A stretch of 64,000 bases of DNA from Pelagibacterales bacterium MED-G40 (GTDB taxonomy: Bacteria > Pseudomonadota > Alphaproteobacteria > Pelagibacterales > Pelagibacteraceae), in NCBI GenBank assembly GCA_002457515.1, contig NTJN01000001.1, positions 62,001 to 126,000 on the forward strand, given 5' to 3'. Within the stretch, counting starts at the first letter, position 1, and each line of letters starts with the position of its first letter. Position numbers and translations under genes: made by a program. The notes below the pieces were generated by a model that was not told where the DNA came from, did not search any database, and worked only from the letters and a program-made list of their open reading frames with translations. Below, piece after piece: positions 9,857 to 20,792 of this stretch.

Positions 9857-11383
9857 TTAAAACGCCCTATAATTTTTAAATTTTAATAAACCAAATAAAT
9901 AACAATTAATTAAATATATCATTGCCACTAAACCTATCATAAATACAAGATAAATTGACTTATAAATATTATCATAAGCAAGTTTATCCTCAAAAAAACT
10001 TAATCCATAATACAAGACAAAAGACATAATAAATGTGCAAAATATAATCTTAAAGAAATTGTAAAGTGGTAAATTTTCAAAGAACAAAAATTTAGATTTG
10101 CCTAATAAAATAAAATATAAAATAACTGCTAACCATGTTGAGATTGAAGTAGCAATCGGGATAATGATAAAACCAATTTTTTTAAATAATAAAAGACTTA
10201 TTGCAATATTCAAAACAACACTAAACAATGATAGGTAAAATGGTGTCTTAGTATTATCTCTCGCAAAGTAAAAGTTAGAAAGAACTTTTATTAATGCAAA
10301 AGCCGGAATTCCATAACCAAAATATTTAAGTGCTTTAGCTGTCATAGTAACATCAGAATTTGTAAATGAACCATAACCAAATAAAGCGTTTATTATTTCC
10401 TCTGATGCTAAAATTAATCCTAAACTTGCTGGCACAGATAAAAGTAAACAAAGTTCTATAGATTTGTTCTGTATATTTTTTACATTCCCAAATTTTTTTA
10501 ATTTTAAACTTTTAGATAATACAGGAAGTGAAACTGTTCCGACTGCGATTCCTGCAATAGCCAAATTAATTTGATATATTCTATCTGCATAATATAAATA
10601 GGAAACAGCTCCAGCTTCAAAGGAAGCAATAATAGTACCAACTAAAATATTTATCTGAGTAACTCCAGATGAAAAAATACTTGGTAAAAGTTTTTTTAGA
10701 AAAAATTGAACTTTAGAACTAATATTAGTTTTTAAAAAAAGAGACGGCTTATAATATTTTTTGGTAAAGACTAATAAAAAAAATAATTGAATTATTCCTG
10801 CAAAAGTGACTCCGTAAGATAAATTTTTTACAAAATCTAGTTTAAATAGGTAAGAAATAAAAAGACTTATAATTAAAATTATATTTAAAATAATTGGGGC
10901 AGCTGCAGCTGCGGCAAATTTATTATTTGAATTCAAAACCCCTGAAAAAAAGGATGATATACTTACAAATAATAAAAATGGAAATGTTATTCTTGTTAAT
11001 TCAACGGCTAAGTTGAATTTTGATGCATCATTATAAAAACCTGGAGCAAGTAAATAGACTAAAAATGGAGTAAAAATTTCAACAATAAAAACTATACCCA
11101 ACAAAATTAAAATTAAAAGATTTAATACTTCATCCGCAAACTTTTTGCCTTTTAACTTACTTTTCGCTTTCTCTGCAGTGTAACTTGGTATAAACGCTGC
11201 ATTAAAAGTTCCTTCGGCAAATAATCTTCTAAATGTATTGGGAATACGGAACGCCACAAAAAAGACATCAGCTAAAAAAGAGGCGCCAATAAATATGGCA
11301 ATTAATATATCCCTTAAATATCCTAATATTCTGCTAATTAGTGTATAAAAACTAAAAACTGATGTTGAAGATAATAAATTCAT
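9857..11383 (-). CDS. murJ: Lipid II flippase MurJ/MviN
   Basis: Multi-TM; SRILGYLRDILIA, FRIPNTFRRLFAEGTFNAAFIP. Confidence 0.95.
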   Translation of the reverse strand: MNLLSSTSVFSFYTLISRILGYLRDILIAIFIGASFLADVFFVAFRIPNTFRRLFAEGTFNAAFIPSYTAEKAKSKLKGKKFADEVLNLLILILLGIVFIVEIFTPFLVYLLAPGFYNDASKFNLAVELTRITFPFLLFVSISSFFSGVLNSNNKFAAAAAAPIILNIILIISLFISYLFKLDFVKNLSYGVTFAGIIQLFFLLVFTKKYYKPSLFLKTNISSKVQFFLKKLLPSIFSSGVTQINILVGTIIASFEAGAVSYLYYADRIYQINLAIAGIAVGTVSLPVLSKSLKLKKFGNVKNIQNKSIELCLLLSVPASLGLILASEEIINALFGYGSFTNSDVTMTAKALKYFGYGIPAFALIKVLSNFYFARDNTKTPFYLSLFSVVLNIAISLLLFKKIGFIIIPIATSISTWLAVILYFILLGKSKFLFFENLPLYNFFKIIFCTFIMSFVLYYGLSFFEDKLAYDNIYKSIYLVFMIGLVAMIYLINCYLFGLLKFKNYRAF

Positions 11384-11441
11384 AATTAAGCCAAAAATTA
11401 ATAGTGATTTCGTCTCATTTATATTACATACTCAAAATTCG

Positions 11442-13718
11442 ATGACAAAAAAGTCTAAAATTGATCATTACACAGATAAAGAAGCTCTTGATTTTCATAT
11501 TAAGGGAAAGTCTGGCAAAATTGAGGTTAATTCCTCAAAATCTTTAGTGACTAAAAGAGATCTTTCTTTAGCTTACTCCCCTGGAGTGGCAGCGCCTGTT
11601 AAGGAAATAGCTAAAAATCCAGATGCCGCTTACGATTATACCAGCAAAGGTAATTTAGTAGCAGTTATTAGTAATGGTTCTGCTATTTTAGGATTAGGAA
11701 ATTTAGGTGCCTTGGCTTCTAAACCTGTTATGGAGGGAAAGGCAGTTCTTTTTAAAAGATTTGCGGATATAGACTCAATAGATATAGAAATAGAAAATTC
11801 AGATCCAAACGAAATTATAAATACAGTTAAAAATATAGGAAATACTTTTGGGGGTATTAATTTAGAAGATATTAAGGCACCTGATTGTTTTATAATAGAA
11901 GAAAAATTAAAAAAAATTTTAGATATTCCAGTTTTTCATGATGATCAGCATGGTACAGCTATTATAACAACTGCGGCTCTTATTAACGCCTTAGATATTC
12001 AAAAAAAGAAAATTGAAAATATTAAAGTTGTGGTTAACGGTGCTGGAGCCTCTGCTATGGCATGCGTAGATTTATTTAAAAGCTTAGGAGTAAAAAAACA
12101 AAACATTATAATGTGTGATACTAAAGGAGTAATTTATAAAAAAAGGGAGGGTCTAAATAATTTTAAATTAAAGCATGCTGCAGAGACAAAACATAGGAAG
12201 CTTTCAGAGGCTATGATTGATGCAGACGTTTTTTTAGGTCTCTCTGCAAAAGACACGGTTTCACCAAAAATGATAAAATCTATGTCTAAGAAACCTATCA
12301 TATTCGTATGCGCAAATCCTGATCCGGAGATTACTCCAGAGGAAATTTTAAAAGTTAGAACAGATGCGATAATAGCAACAGGTAGATCCGATTATCCAAA
12401 TCAAGTTAATAACTTAATTGGATTTCCATATATTTTTAGAGGTGCACTTGATGTTAGGGCAAAAGAGATAAATGAAGATATGAAAATGGCTGCTGCAAAA
12501 TCTATTGCAATGTTAGCCAGAGATGATGTTCCTGATGAAGTAGTTTCAGCTTACGGAGGAGAAAGACCTAAATACGGAAAGAATTATATAATACCATCAA
12601 CGTTTGATCCAAGATTGTTAAGCGTAATACCTTCGGCAGTTGCCAGGGCAGCTATTAAAAGTGGTGTTGCACGGAAGAAGATTAGCGACTTTGATGTATA
12701 CAAAGACGAATTAATAAACCGACTAGATCCCTCTATGTCTTTAATGCAGGGTATAAATGCTAAAATCAGAAAAAATCCGAAAAAAGTAATTTTCGCAGAA
12801 GGGGAAGATGAAAACATGCTTAAAGCTGCTATAGAATTTAATAAAGCAAGACTCGGTAAACCAATTTTGATTGGAAGCGAGGAGAGAATTAAAGAGCAGC
12901 TTAAAAAAATTGGGTTAGATGAAAATTTTAAAATTCAAATAGTCAATTCGAAAGATAAATCGAGACGAGAAAAATATAAAAAGTATTTATATAAAAAACT
13001 CCAAAGGGATGGGTTGCTAGAGAGAGATGTGGATAGACTAATAAGAAATGATCGAGTAGCTTGGGGTTCTTCAATGATAGCATGTAAAGATGCAGATGCA
13101 ATGGTTACAGGCAATATTAGACATTATGCTGCTTCGGTTGAAAAATTAAAAAAATTTGTAGATCCTAGAGAAGGTGAGACAATTTTTGGAATGACAATAA
13201 TAGTTTCTAAAGGAAAAACAATACTTGTAGCAGACACTAACGTTCAAGATTTTCCCTCAGCCGAAAGATTGGTAAATACCTCGATTTCTTGTGTTAGAGT
13301 GGCAAGATTATTTGGTTTTGAACCTAAAGTTGCTTTTTTATCTCACTCTACATTTGGCAAACCTGTTTCGAGAAATACAAAACATGTAAGAGACGCAATT
13401 GAACTGTTAAGGAGCAAAAAAGTAAATTTTGATTTTGACGGAGAAATGCAACCAGATGTAGCTTTAAACCCAATTTATCAAGAAGTTTATCCATTTTCTA
13501 AAATAGTTGGTAAGGCAAATATATTAATAATGCCAGCGTTACATAGTGCTGCTATATCAACTAAATTAATGAAAACATTTGGAGGAGCAAAATTAATTGG
13601 CCCACTTTTAATTGGATTGGGTTTGCCTATTGAAGTTGCTCCTTTAAGATCATCAACTTCAGATATTTTAAATTTAGCATCTGTTGCAGCGTATTCATCA
13701 GATGTAATCGATTATTAA
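11442..13718 (+). CDS. maeB: NADP-dependent malic enzyme with C-terminal phosphotransacetylase-like domain
   Basis: LAYSPGVAAPVKEI, VFHDDQHGTAI; PTA-like C-terminal half. Confidence 0.95.
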   Translation: MTKKSKIDHYTDKEALDFHIKGKSGKIEVNSSKSLVTKRDLSLAYSPGVAAPVKEIAKNPDAAYDYTSKGNLVAVISNGSAILGLGNLGALASKPVMEGKAVLFKRFADIDSIDIEIENSDPNEIINTVKNIGNTFGGINLEDIKAPDCFIIEEKLKKILDIPVFHDDQHGTAIITTAALINALDIQKKKIENIKVVVNGAGASAMACVDLFKSLGVKKQNIIMCDTKGVIYKKREGLNNFKLKHAAETKHRKLSEAMIDADVFLGLSAKDTVSPKMIKSMSKKPIIFVCANPDPEITPEEILKVRTDAIIATGRSDYPNQVNNLIGFPYIFRGALDVRAKEINEDMKMAAAKSIAMLARDDVPDEVVSAYGGERPKYGKNYIIPSTFDPRLLSVIPSAVARAAIKSGVARKKISDFDVYKDELINRLDPSMSLMQGINAKIRKNPKKVIFAEGEDENMLKAAIEFNKARLGKPILIGSEERIKEQLKKIGLDENFKIQIVNSKDKSRREKYKKYLYKKLQRDGLLERDVDRLIRNDRVAWGSSMIACKDADAMVTGNIRHYAASVEKLKKFVDPREGETIFGMTIIVSKGKTILVADTNVQDFPSAERLVNTSISCVRVARLFGFEPKVAFLSHSTFGKPVSRNTKHVRDAIELLRSKKVNFDFDGEMQPDVALNPIYQEVYPFSKIVGKANILIMPALHSAAISTKLMKTFGGAKLIGPLLIGLGLPIEVAPLRSSTSDILNLASVAAYSSDVIDY

Positions 13719-13720
13719 AT

Positions 13721-14308
13721 TTAAATTTTACTTCTGCTTAATTCAGAAACTAAGAAAATAGTTGGTATAACTTTTTCTGAGTTGTAGACTTCTTCTGCTT
13801 CTTTTATTACCTCTTTTTTTTCATCTTCGTTAAATGAAATTCCAAAAATATAAATCTTTTTATTGATAGTTTCTAAAGTATAATTTGACGATTTAATTTT
13901 TTTGTTAAATATCATAGCTGTTCTTAATTGTGTTGTAATTAAAACATCTTGAGCTGAACTCTTAAAGTTTTTTTTCCCTCTAATTTCGATGGCATTATTA
14001 ACTGACCTCACCCCCTTAGTTTCCCAAGCAAGTTTTGTTATTTTGAGTTTTTCTTCAGGTTCATCAACTTTTCCAGTAATAAATATTCTTCCATCTAAAA
14101 CTTCAATCTGTGTACCTAAAAAATATTTTTTATCAGTCAAGGTTAGTCTAGCAACTAAATTTTTTTGCATTAGTGTGTCATCAATTTGCATACCGACAGT
14201 CCTCGGATCAAATGAAATACTTACACCTCTTCCAAAAGGTCCTGCCTTCGATGCCTGACATGAGTAAAGAAATAGAGATAAAGTAATTATGTTAAGTAAT
14301 TTTCTCAT
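13721..14308 (-). CDS. BON-domain lipoprotein
   Basis: Lipobox-like SLFLYSCQ; GRIFITGKVDEPEEKLK..AWETKGVRSVNNAIEI. Confidence 0.8.
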   Translation of the reverse strand: MRKLLNIITLSLFLYSCQASKAGPFGRGVSISFDPRTVGMQIDDTLMQKNLVARLTLTDKKYFLGTQIEVLDGRIFITGKVDEPEEKLKITKLAWETKGVRSVNNAIEIRGKKNFKSSAQDVLITTQLRTAMIFNKKIKSSNYTLETINKKIYIFGISFNEDEKKEVIKEAEEVYNSEKVIPTIFLVSELSRSKI

Positions 14309-15134
14309 TTTTTATATCTAAACAAATTTTATATATTAGCCTCTTATTTGTTTTTTCTTTTTCAGATATGATTTTAACAACATCTTTTAAGCTATTTTTT
14401 TTTAAAAGTTTAATTGCCTGATCTTTAATTTTAGAATCATCCAATAAAGGTTTAGTTTTATTATTTTTTTTAGAAATTACAACCGTTAACTCTCCCTTTA
14501 GTGGTGAGTTAAAAAGTTGGATAGAATCCACCTTATCTCTATAAAAAGTCTCATGAATTTTAGTAATTTCTCTAGCTATTAGAATTTCTCTAGAAGAAAA
14601 ATGTTTTTTAAAAAAACTTAAATAATAATTAATTTTTACTCCAGGAATAAAAAATATAATTGAGAAAGATGAGTTATTTAAGTTAGAAAGCTCGTTATTT
14701 AATTCTTTTTCTTTTTTAGGTAAAAAACCATAAAAAATAAATTTATCATCAAAACCGGATACACTCATAGAGGCGGTAATTGAAGATGGCCCAGGTACTG
14801 GGTAAATATTTATTTGTTTTTTAATGCATTCTTTTACCAAAAGCTTTCCTGGGTCTGATAACAAAGGCGTTCCAGCATCCGATACTAGTGACAAAATTTT
14901 GCCTTCATTTAAATATTTTATAATTTTGTTTAGTTCCTTTTTTTCATTAAATTTATGATATGGAAAAAGTTTTTTTTTAATTTTATAATGATTTAACAAT
15001 TTTAATGATCTTCTTGTATCTTCACACAAAATAATGTCTGATTTTTTTAATATATCTAATGATCTTAATGTTATATCATCAAGGTTTCCTATTGGAGTAG
15101 AAACAATGTATAGGCCTGGTAAAAAAGAATTCAT
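14292..15134 (-). CDS. rsmI: 16S rRNA (cytidine(1402)-2'-O)-methyltransferase
   Basis: GLYIVSTPIGNLDDITLRSLDIL, CEDTRRS, SDAGTPLLSDPG. Confidence 0.95.
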   Translation of the reverse strand: MNSFLPGLYIVSTPIGNLDDITLRSLDILKKSDIILCEDTRRSLKLLNHYKIKKKLFPYHKFNEKKELNKIIKYLNEGKILSLVSDAGTPLLSDPGKLLVKECIKKQINIYPVPGPSSITASMSVSGFDDKFIFYGFLPKKEKELNNELSNLNNSSFSIIFFIPGVKINYYLSFFKKHFSSREILIAREITKIHETFYRDKVDSIQLFNSPLKGELTVVISKKNNKTKPLLDDSKIKDQAIKLLKKNSLKDVVKIISEKEKTNKRLIYKICLDIKNEKIT

Positions 15135-15137
15135 TTT

Positions 15138-16292
15138 ATGATTAAACCAATTATTACAATTTTATTCTATATATCAATTTTTTTTAATAGCAATTTAATG
15201 TGTGATGAAAATAATAAAGAACTTAAAATTGGTTTATTAGCTCCTTTTTCGGGTGTCTACAAAAACTTAGGTGAATCTTTATTGCTTTCAACGCAACTAG
15301 CACTAAGTGAATTGAATAATAAAAAAATAATAATCATTCCAAGAGACTCAGGCTCAAATGATAAAGAAAAGCTTAATATAGCTATACAAGAAATAATAAG
15401 CTCAGGTGCAAAAATAATTATTGGTCCACCTGACTCGGAAGATTTTGAAGAAATTAAAAAATATAAAGATACGATTTTTATTTCTTTGTCAAACAAAGAA
15501 TCCAAAATAGAGAACAACATTATAAGTATTGGAATAAGTTTAGAGTCTCAAATAAAAACAATTGAAGATTTCATCATTAAACAGAAAAAGAAGAAAACCA
15601 TAATAATGTACCCTAAAAATGATTACACTAAGTTTATTGATGAGAGAATAAAATTAACAAAACTTAAAAATTATAAAATATTTAAATATAATCCTGATCC
15701 AAAAGTTTTGACAGGTGAAATAGAAAAGTTAACAAATTATTCTCAAAGAAAACGTAATTTGAGATCAAGAATTGCAATATTAGAGGACAAAGATGATGAA
15801 GCTTCGAAAAGAGAATTATTGAGGTTGGAACAAAAATATACTTTGGGTAAAGTAAATTTTGACTCAGTCATCATTATTGATTTTGGAAATAGTTTAAAAA
15901 GTGTATTAGCCTCACTTGTTTTTTCTGATGTTAACGAAGAAGATGTTTTGTTTACTACAGTGAATCAATGGTTTGATGAAAGTATATTTTATGAAAATTC
16001 AGTAAAAAGTTTGTACTATCCCTCGATCGATTTTGCTAATTTTAAAAAACATAATAATAAGTATTATAAAACTTTCCAATTATACCCAAATGAAATTACA
16101 ATTCTTGCTTATGATGCTTTAGGTTTAATTTATTATGTCTGGAATAAAAATAACAAAATTAATTCTATTAATGACTTTTTCCTAAAAGAAAAAATAAAGG
16201 GTAAAATTGGAAGTTTTAATTTTAATGAAAAAAAAGTTACTCAAGAACTGAAAATTTATAAAGCTGAAAACAAAAAATTTAAAGAATTTTAA
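15138..16292 (+). CDS. LpoA/branched-chain-amino-acid-binding-like periplasmic protein (penicillin-binding protein activator)
   Basis: Signal peptide; LKIGLLAPFSGVYKNLGESLLLSTQLAL; divergent from rsmI as in many proteobacteria. Confidence 0.72.
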   Translation: MIKPIITILFYISIFFNSNLMCDENNKELKIGLLAPFSGVYKNLGESLLLSTQLALSELNNKKIIIIPRDSGSNDKEKLNIAIQEIISSGAKIIIGPPDSEDFEEIKKYKDTIFISLSNKESKIENNIISIGISLESQIKTIEDFIIKQKKKKTIIMYPKNDYTKFIDERIKLTKLKNYKIFKYNPDPKVLTGEIEKLTNYSQRKRNLRSRIAILEDKDDEASKRELLRLEQKYTLGKVNFDSVIIIDFGNSLKSVLASLVFSDVNEEDVLFTTVNQWFDESIFYENSVKSLYYPSIDFANFKKHNNKYYKTFQLYPNEITILAYDALGLIYYVWNKNNKINSINDFFLKEKIKGKIGSFNFNEKKVTQELKIYKAENKKFKEF

Positions 16293-16884
16293 CTTTTTTT
16301 TTAAGCTTTTTATAAGCTAAAAACCTGTGGTCTATATTGATTTTCTTCTTTTTATTCATTTGACCAAAAGTAATTTTGTAATTTTTTGGTATAAAAATAG
16401 AGTCAAAACCGAAACCTTTGTTCCCTAAAATTTTAGGAGAAATATTTCCATATAAAATTCCCTCCGCACTTATAGAATTTTTGTTTGGCTCTTTAAAAGT
16501 TAAACTGCAAATAAACTTCGCTTTGAAATTTTTATTTTTTTTGTTTTTATTTTTATTTTTTACTAAATCAATAATTTTTTTCATTGCTTTTCTAAAGCCT
16601 CCATATTTTTTTGCCCATCTTGCTGATAAAACTCCAGGTTTGCCTTTTAAACAATTAATGCATAATCCTGAGTCATCAGATAAGGATGTTATTTTTGAAA
16701 TTTTTGAAAAATAATTAGCTTTGATTTTCGAGTTTGCTAAAAAACTTTTGCCACTTTCGATGGGACTTTTAATCTTGAGTTTTAAGGGAGATATTTTCTT
16801 AAATTTTTTTGGTAATAAATAGCTAAGTTCCTTGAATTTCCCCTTATTATTTGTACCTATTAAAATAAGCTTATTTTTTTTCAC
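16279..16884 (-). CDS. rdgB: Non-canonical purine NTP pyrophosphatase
   Basis: IGTNNKGKFKEL, SLSDDSGLCI, GVLSARWA, GNKGFGFDSIFIP. Confidence 0.92.
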   Translation of the reverse strand: MKKNKLILIGTNNKGKFKELSYLLPKKFKKISPLKLKIKSPIESGKSFLANSKIKANYFSKISKITSLSDDSGLCINCLKGKPGVLSARWAKKYGGFRKAMKKIIDLVKNKNKNKKNKNFKAKFICSLTFKEPNKNSISAEGILYGNISPKILGNKGFGFDSIFIPKNYKITFGQMNKKKKINIDHRFLAYKKLKKKVKIL

Positions 16885-16890
16885 GTTTAT

Positions 16891-16918
16891 CTAGTATTTA
16901 ATTTTTTTATTCCTATAT
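16891..16918 (+). promoter_or_regulatory. Candidate RpoH-like promoter of grpE (CTAG-N17-CCTATAT)
   Basis: Sequence and spacing resemble the alphaproteobacterial RpoH consensus CTTG-N17/18-CYTATNT; 8 bp before grpE ATG. Confidence 0.35.
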
Positions 16919-16925
16919 AGCAGTA

Positions 16926-17480
16926 ATGGAAAATAAGAACGACAAAAAACCTGATAAGAATAACGATAATAGTGAAAAAAAGGACTTGTCATTAGAGGAA
17001 AAGTTAAAAGAAAATGAAGACAAGCTTTTAAGGACACTCGCTGAATTAGAAAATCAAAGAAGAAGGTCTGAAAAGGAGATTAAAGAGGCTTTTGAGTTTG
17101 GTGGCTTCAATTTTGCTAAAGAGACTTTAGCGCTGTTAGACAATTTACAACGCGCACAAATTTCAATTAAAAATGACCAAAAACTAAAAAGCAACGAAGA
17201 TTTAGATAAATTTTTAAAAAATATTGATGTCATTGAAAAAGACCTTGTAAAAATATTTGAGAGAAACAATATCAAAAAGATAAACTGCCTCAAAGAAAAA
17301 TTTGATCCCAATTCACACCAAGCAATGTTAGAGGTCGTAGATGAGTCTGTTGAGCCAGGAACAGTGGTACAGGAAGTGCAGCCAGGATACATGTTTGGTG
17401 AACGGCTATTAAGACCCTCATTGGTTGGTATATCTAAAAAAAAGGGCGCAGATAGTAAGGAAAAAGACAATAAAAAGTAG
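16926..17480 (+). CDS. grpE: Nucleotide exchange factor GrpE
   Basis: LAELENQRRRSEKEI, FDPNSHQAMLEV, PGTVVQEVQPGYMFGERLLRPSLVGIS; upstream of dnaK. Confidence 0.96.
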   Translation: MENKNDKKPDKNNDNSEKKDLSLEEKLKENEDKLLRTLAELENQRRRSEKEIKEAFEFGGFNFAKETLALLDNLQRAQISIKNDQKLKSNEDLDKFLKNIDVIEKDLVKIFERNNIKKINCLKEKFDPNSHQAMLEVVDESVEPGTVVQEVQPGYMFGERLLRPSLVGISKKKGADSKEKDNKK

Positions 17481-17490
17481 AATTTTATGA

Positions 17491-17518
17491 CTTGTAGAAT
17501 TGAAAAAAACACCCATAT
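17491..17518 (+). promoter_or_regulatory. Candidate RpoH-like promoter of dnaK (CTTG-N17-CCCATAT)
   Basis: CTTG at 17491, CCCATAT at 17512; 26 bp before dnaK ATG. Confidence 0.6.
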
Positions 17519-17544
17519 AAAAGTAAATCAAAGGAAAATATTTT

Positions 17545-19464
17545 ATGAGTAAAGTAATTGGAATAGATCTTGGAACAACTAATTCTTGTGTAGCGATCAT
17601 GGATGGCTCTCAGGCTAAAGTATTAGAAAATACTGAAGGAGCTAGAACAACACCCTCTGTAGTAGCTTTTTTAGATAATGATGAAAAATTAGTTGGTCAA
17701 CCTGCAAAAAGACAAGCTGTAACTAATCCAGAAAATACTGTTTTTGCAGCCAAAAGATTAATAGGAAGAGTTTTTGAGGACAACTCAGTACAAAAAGATG
17801 TTGAGAAAGTTCCTTTTAAAATAATTAAATCAGACAAAGGAGAAGCCTGGGTAGAAGGCAAAGGTAAAAAATATTCTCCAGCTCAAATTTCAGCTTTTGT
17901 TTTACAAAAAATGAAGGAAACTGCAGAAAAATATTTAGGTCAATCTGTAACAAAGGCAGTTATAACTGTGCCAGCTTATTTCAATGACGCTCAAAGACAA
18001 GCAACTAAAGATGCTGGTAAAATTGCTGGACTAGAAGTTTTAAGAATTATAAACGAACCTACGGCTGCCTCTTTAGCTTACGGATTAGATAAAAAAGGTG
18101 GTAAAAAAATTGCAGTGTACGATTTAGGTGGAGGTACTTTCGATGTATCAATTTTAGAAATAGGTGATGGAGTGTTTGAAGTTAAGTCAACTAATGGAGA
18201 TACTTTTTTAGGTGGTGAAGATTTTGATGATGAAATTGTTAACTATTTAATTTCGGAATTTAAGAAAGACAATGGAATAAATCTTAAAGGTGACAAACTT
18301 GCATTACAAAGATTAAAGGAAGCTGCAGAAAAAGCTAAAATAGAGTTATCTTCTGCAACGCAAACAGAGATAAATTTGCCTTTTTTAACTGCTGATAAAA
18401 CTGGTCCTAAACATTTAAATCTAAAATTCACTAGAGCTAAATTAGAGGCGTTGGTAGAAAATTTAATAGAAAAAACATTAGCTCCCTGCAAAACTGCACT
18501 TAAGGACTCTGGTTTTTCTGCCGCAGAAATAAATGAAGTAGTTTTAGTTGGTGGGATGACAAGAATGCCTAAAATAATTGAGACTGTAAAAAATTTTTTT
18601 GGAAAAGAGCCAAATAAAAGTGTAAATCCAGATGAAGTCGTTGCAATGGGAGCGGCTATTCAAGCAGGTGTGCTTCAAGGTGATGTAAAAGATGTTCTAT
18701 TGTTAGATGTTACGCCGTTATCTCTTGGTATTGAAACTTTGGGTGGCGTTTCTACAAAACTTATTGAAAAAAATACGACAATACCAACTAAAAAAAGCCA
18801 GGTCTTTTCAACAGCTGAAGATAACCAACCCGCTGTTTCTATAAGAGTCCTTCAAGGAGAGAGAGAAATGGCAGCTGATAATAAAATTTTAGGTAACTTT
18901 GAATTGGTTGGAATTCCTAATGCGCCTAGAGGCGTTCCTCAAATAGAGGTTACTTTTGATATCGATGCTAACGGAATAGTTAATGTTTCTGCAAAAGATA
19001 AAGGAACTGGTAAAGAACAAAAAATTCAAATTCAAGCTTCTGGTGGCTTAACCGAGGAAGAAATAAGCAAAATGGTTAAAGAAGCTGAAGCAAATAAAGA
19101 TGCAGATAAAAAGAAAAGAGAAACTGTGGATGTAAGAAACCAGGCAGATAGTATTATCCATACAACAGAAAAGAGTCTTAAAGAGCACGGTGATAAAGTT
19201 ACCTCTGAAGAGAAAAAGGCAATAGAAACAGCTATGTCCGACTTAAGAAATGCTTTGAAAGGAACTGATACTGAGGAAGTTAAAAAGAAAACCCAAGGTT
19301 TAATACAAGCCTCAATGAAGTTAGGTGAAGCAGTTTACAAAAGCCAACAAAAACCTGGTGAAAAGCCTGACGATAAAAAAACTGATAAAGAGGATAAAGA
19401 GAAAGAAAATGTTGTTGATGCAGAAGTAGTTGATGGCAAAGAAGACAAAGAAAAAAGAGCCTAA
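17545..19464 (+). CDS. dnaK: Chaperone DnaK
   Basis: [14 protein letters not shown] and full HSP70 sequence. Confidence 0.99.
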   Translation: MSKVIGIDLGTTNSCVAIMDGSQAKVLENTEGARTTPSVVAFLDNDEKLVGQPAKRQAVTNPENTVFAAKRLIGRVFEDNSVQKDVEKVPFKIIKSDKGEAWVEGKGKKYSPAQISAFVLQKMKETAEKYLGQSVTKAVITVPAYFNDAQRQATKDAGKIAGLEVLRIINEPTAASLAYGLDKKGGKKIAVYDLGGGTFDVSILEIGDGVFEVKSTNGDTFLGGEDFDDEIVNYLISEFKKDNGINLKGDKLALQRLKEAAEKAKIELSSATQTEINLPFLTADKTGPKHLNLKFTRAKLEALVENLIEKTLAPCKTALKDSGFSAAEINEVVLVGGMTRMPKIIETVKNFFGKEPNKSVNPDEVVAMGAAIQAGVLQGDVKDVLLLDVTPLSLGIETLGGVSTKLIEKNTTIPTKKSQVFSTAEDNQPAVSIRVLQGEREMAADNKILGNFELVGIPNAPRGVPQIEVTFDIDANGIVNVSAKDKGTGKEQKIQIQASGGLTEEEISKMVKEAEANKDADKKKRETVDVRNQADSIIHTTEKSLKEHGDKVTSEEKKAIETAMSDLRNALKGTDTEEVKKKTQGLIQASMKLGEAVYKSQQKPGEKPDDKKTDKEDKEKENVVDAEVVDGKEDKEKRA

Positions 19465-19491
19465 GACCAATTAATAAGGACAAACCTTTTT

Positions 19492-20619
19492 ATGGCTAAA
19501 AGAGATTATTACGATGTCTTAGGTGTAAACAAATCAGCTGACAAAGAAGAAATCAAAAAAGCTTACAGAAAATTAGCTCTAAAACATCATCCTGATAAAA
19601 ATAAAGGTGATAAGAGTTCAGAAGAAAAATTCAAAGAGGCAAGTGAAGCGTACCATGTACTTTCTGATGAAAAAAGAAAAGCAAATTATGATCAGTTTGG
19701 ACATGCAGCCTTTCAAGGAGCGGGAGGCCAGGGAGGTTTTAGCAACTTTGATTTTTCATCCTCTTTTTCTGATATTTTTGAAGATGTATTCGGAGATTTT
19801 GGTTTTGGAAGACAATCTAGAGGTGGAAGATCGAGAAATAGAGGTAACGATTTAAGATACGATATATCAATTAATTTAAATGATGCATTTATCGGAACAG
19901 AAAAAAAAGTAAATTATACAACTTATAAAAAATGTAAAACGTGCTCAGGAAGCGGTGCTAAGCCAGGGTCAAAACCTTCAGCTTGTAGCTATTGTGGGGG
20001 ACAAGGTAGAGTTAGATCTAGTCAAGGCTTCTTCACCATACAACAAACCTGCCCTGAGTGTGGTGGAGAAGGACAAAAAATTACAAATCCTTGTGGTAAT
20101 TGCAATGGTATGGGTAAACAACAATCTAATGAGAATGTTGCTGTAAAAATTCCTCAAGGTGTCGATGATGGAACAAGAATTAGATTAGCTGGAAAAGGTG
20201 AGGCAGGAAGTAAAGGAGGATCAAATGGGGATTTATATTTGTTCATTTCGGTTGAACCGCATAATATTTTTAAAAGATCTGAGGAAAATCTTTATTATGA
20301 GTTACCTATTTCGTTCACAGATGCAGCTCTAGGATCTACAGTAGAGGTACCTTCTATTGACGGCAAAAAAACAAAAATTAAAATTCCATCTGGAACTCAA
20401 AGTGGAAAACAATTAAGACTTAAGGGAAAGGGCATGCCTGTACTTAAAAGAAATATTTATGGAGATTTATATATAAGAATTATAACTGAGGTACCAACTT
20501 CATTAACTAAAAGACAAAAAGAATTACTTATAGAATTTAAAACATTGGAAGATACTAAATCAAATCCTTTAATAAAAAGCTTTTTTGAAAAAGCTAAAAA
20601 ATTTTGGAATAAGTCATAA
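19492..20619 (+). CDS. dnaJ: Chaperone DnaJ
   Basis: J domain with HHPD, G/F region, four CxxCxGxG-type zinc repeats. Confidence 0.98.
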   Translation: MAKRDYYDVLGVNKSADKEEIKKAYRKLALKHHPDKNKGDKSSEEKFKEASEAYHVLSDEKRKANYDQFGHAAFQGAGGQGGFSNFDFSSSFSDIFEDVFGDFGFGRQSRGGRSRNRGNDLRYDISINLNDAFIGTEKKVNYTTYKKCKTCSGSGAKPGSKPSACSYCGGQGRVRSSQGFFTIQQTCPECGGEGQKITNPCGNCNGMGKQQSNENVAVKIPQGVDDGTRIRLAGKGEAGSKGGSNGDLYLFISVEPHNIFKRSEENLYYELPISFTDAALGSTVEVPSIDGKKTKIKIPSGTQSGKQLRLKGKGMPVLKRNIYGDLYIRIITEVPTSLTKRQKELLIEFKTLEDTKSNPLIKSFFEKAKKFWNKS

Positions 20620-20624
20620 ATTAA

Positions 20625-20792
20625 ATGGAAATTCATCAGATAATGTCTGCAATTTTTTTAATTGCAGTTTTAGCGCTAGTCTTACCTGGTTTTTTAGCTA
20701 CAAATACTAAGGTAAAACAATTTTTAAATAATTTATCAATCTGGACTATAATTGTACTTATTATTATTGTAATTATTTACTTAATTAAATAA
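20625..20792 (+). CDS. Small membrane protein (55 aa), not in the ORF track
   Basis: ATG at 20625: MEIHQIMSAIFLIAVLALVLPGFLATNTKVKQFLNNLSIWTIIVLIIIVIIYLIK*; two predicted TM segments; stop overlaps dapB start. Confidence 0.7.
   Translation: MEIHQIMSAIFLIAVLALVLPGFLATNTKVKQFLNNLSIWTIIVLIIIVIIYLIK

Noticed and set aside
11442-13718. maeB phosphotransacetylase-like domain as a novel fusion
   Set aside because: This malic enzyme-PTA architecture is the standard MaeB form.
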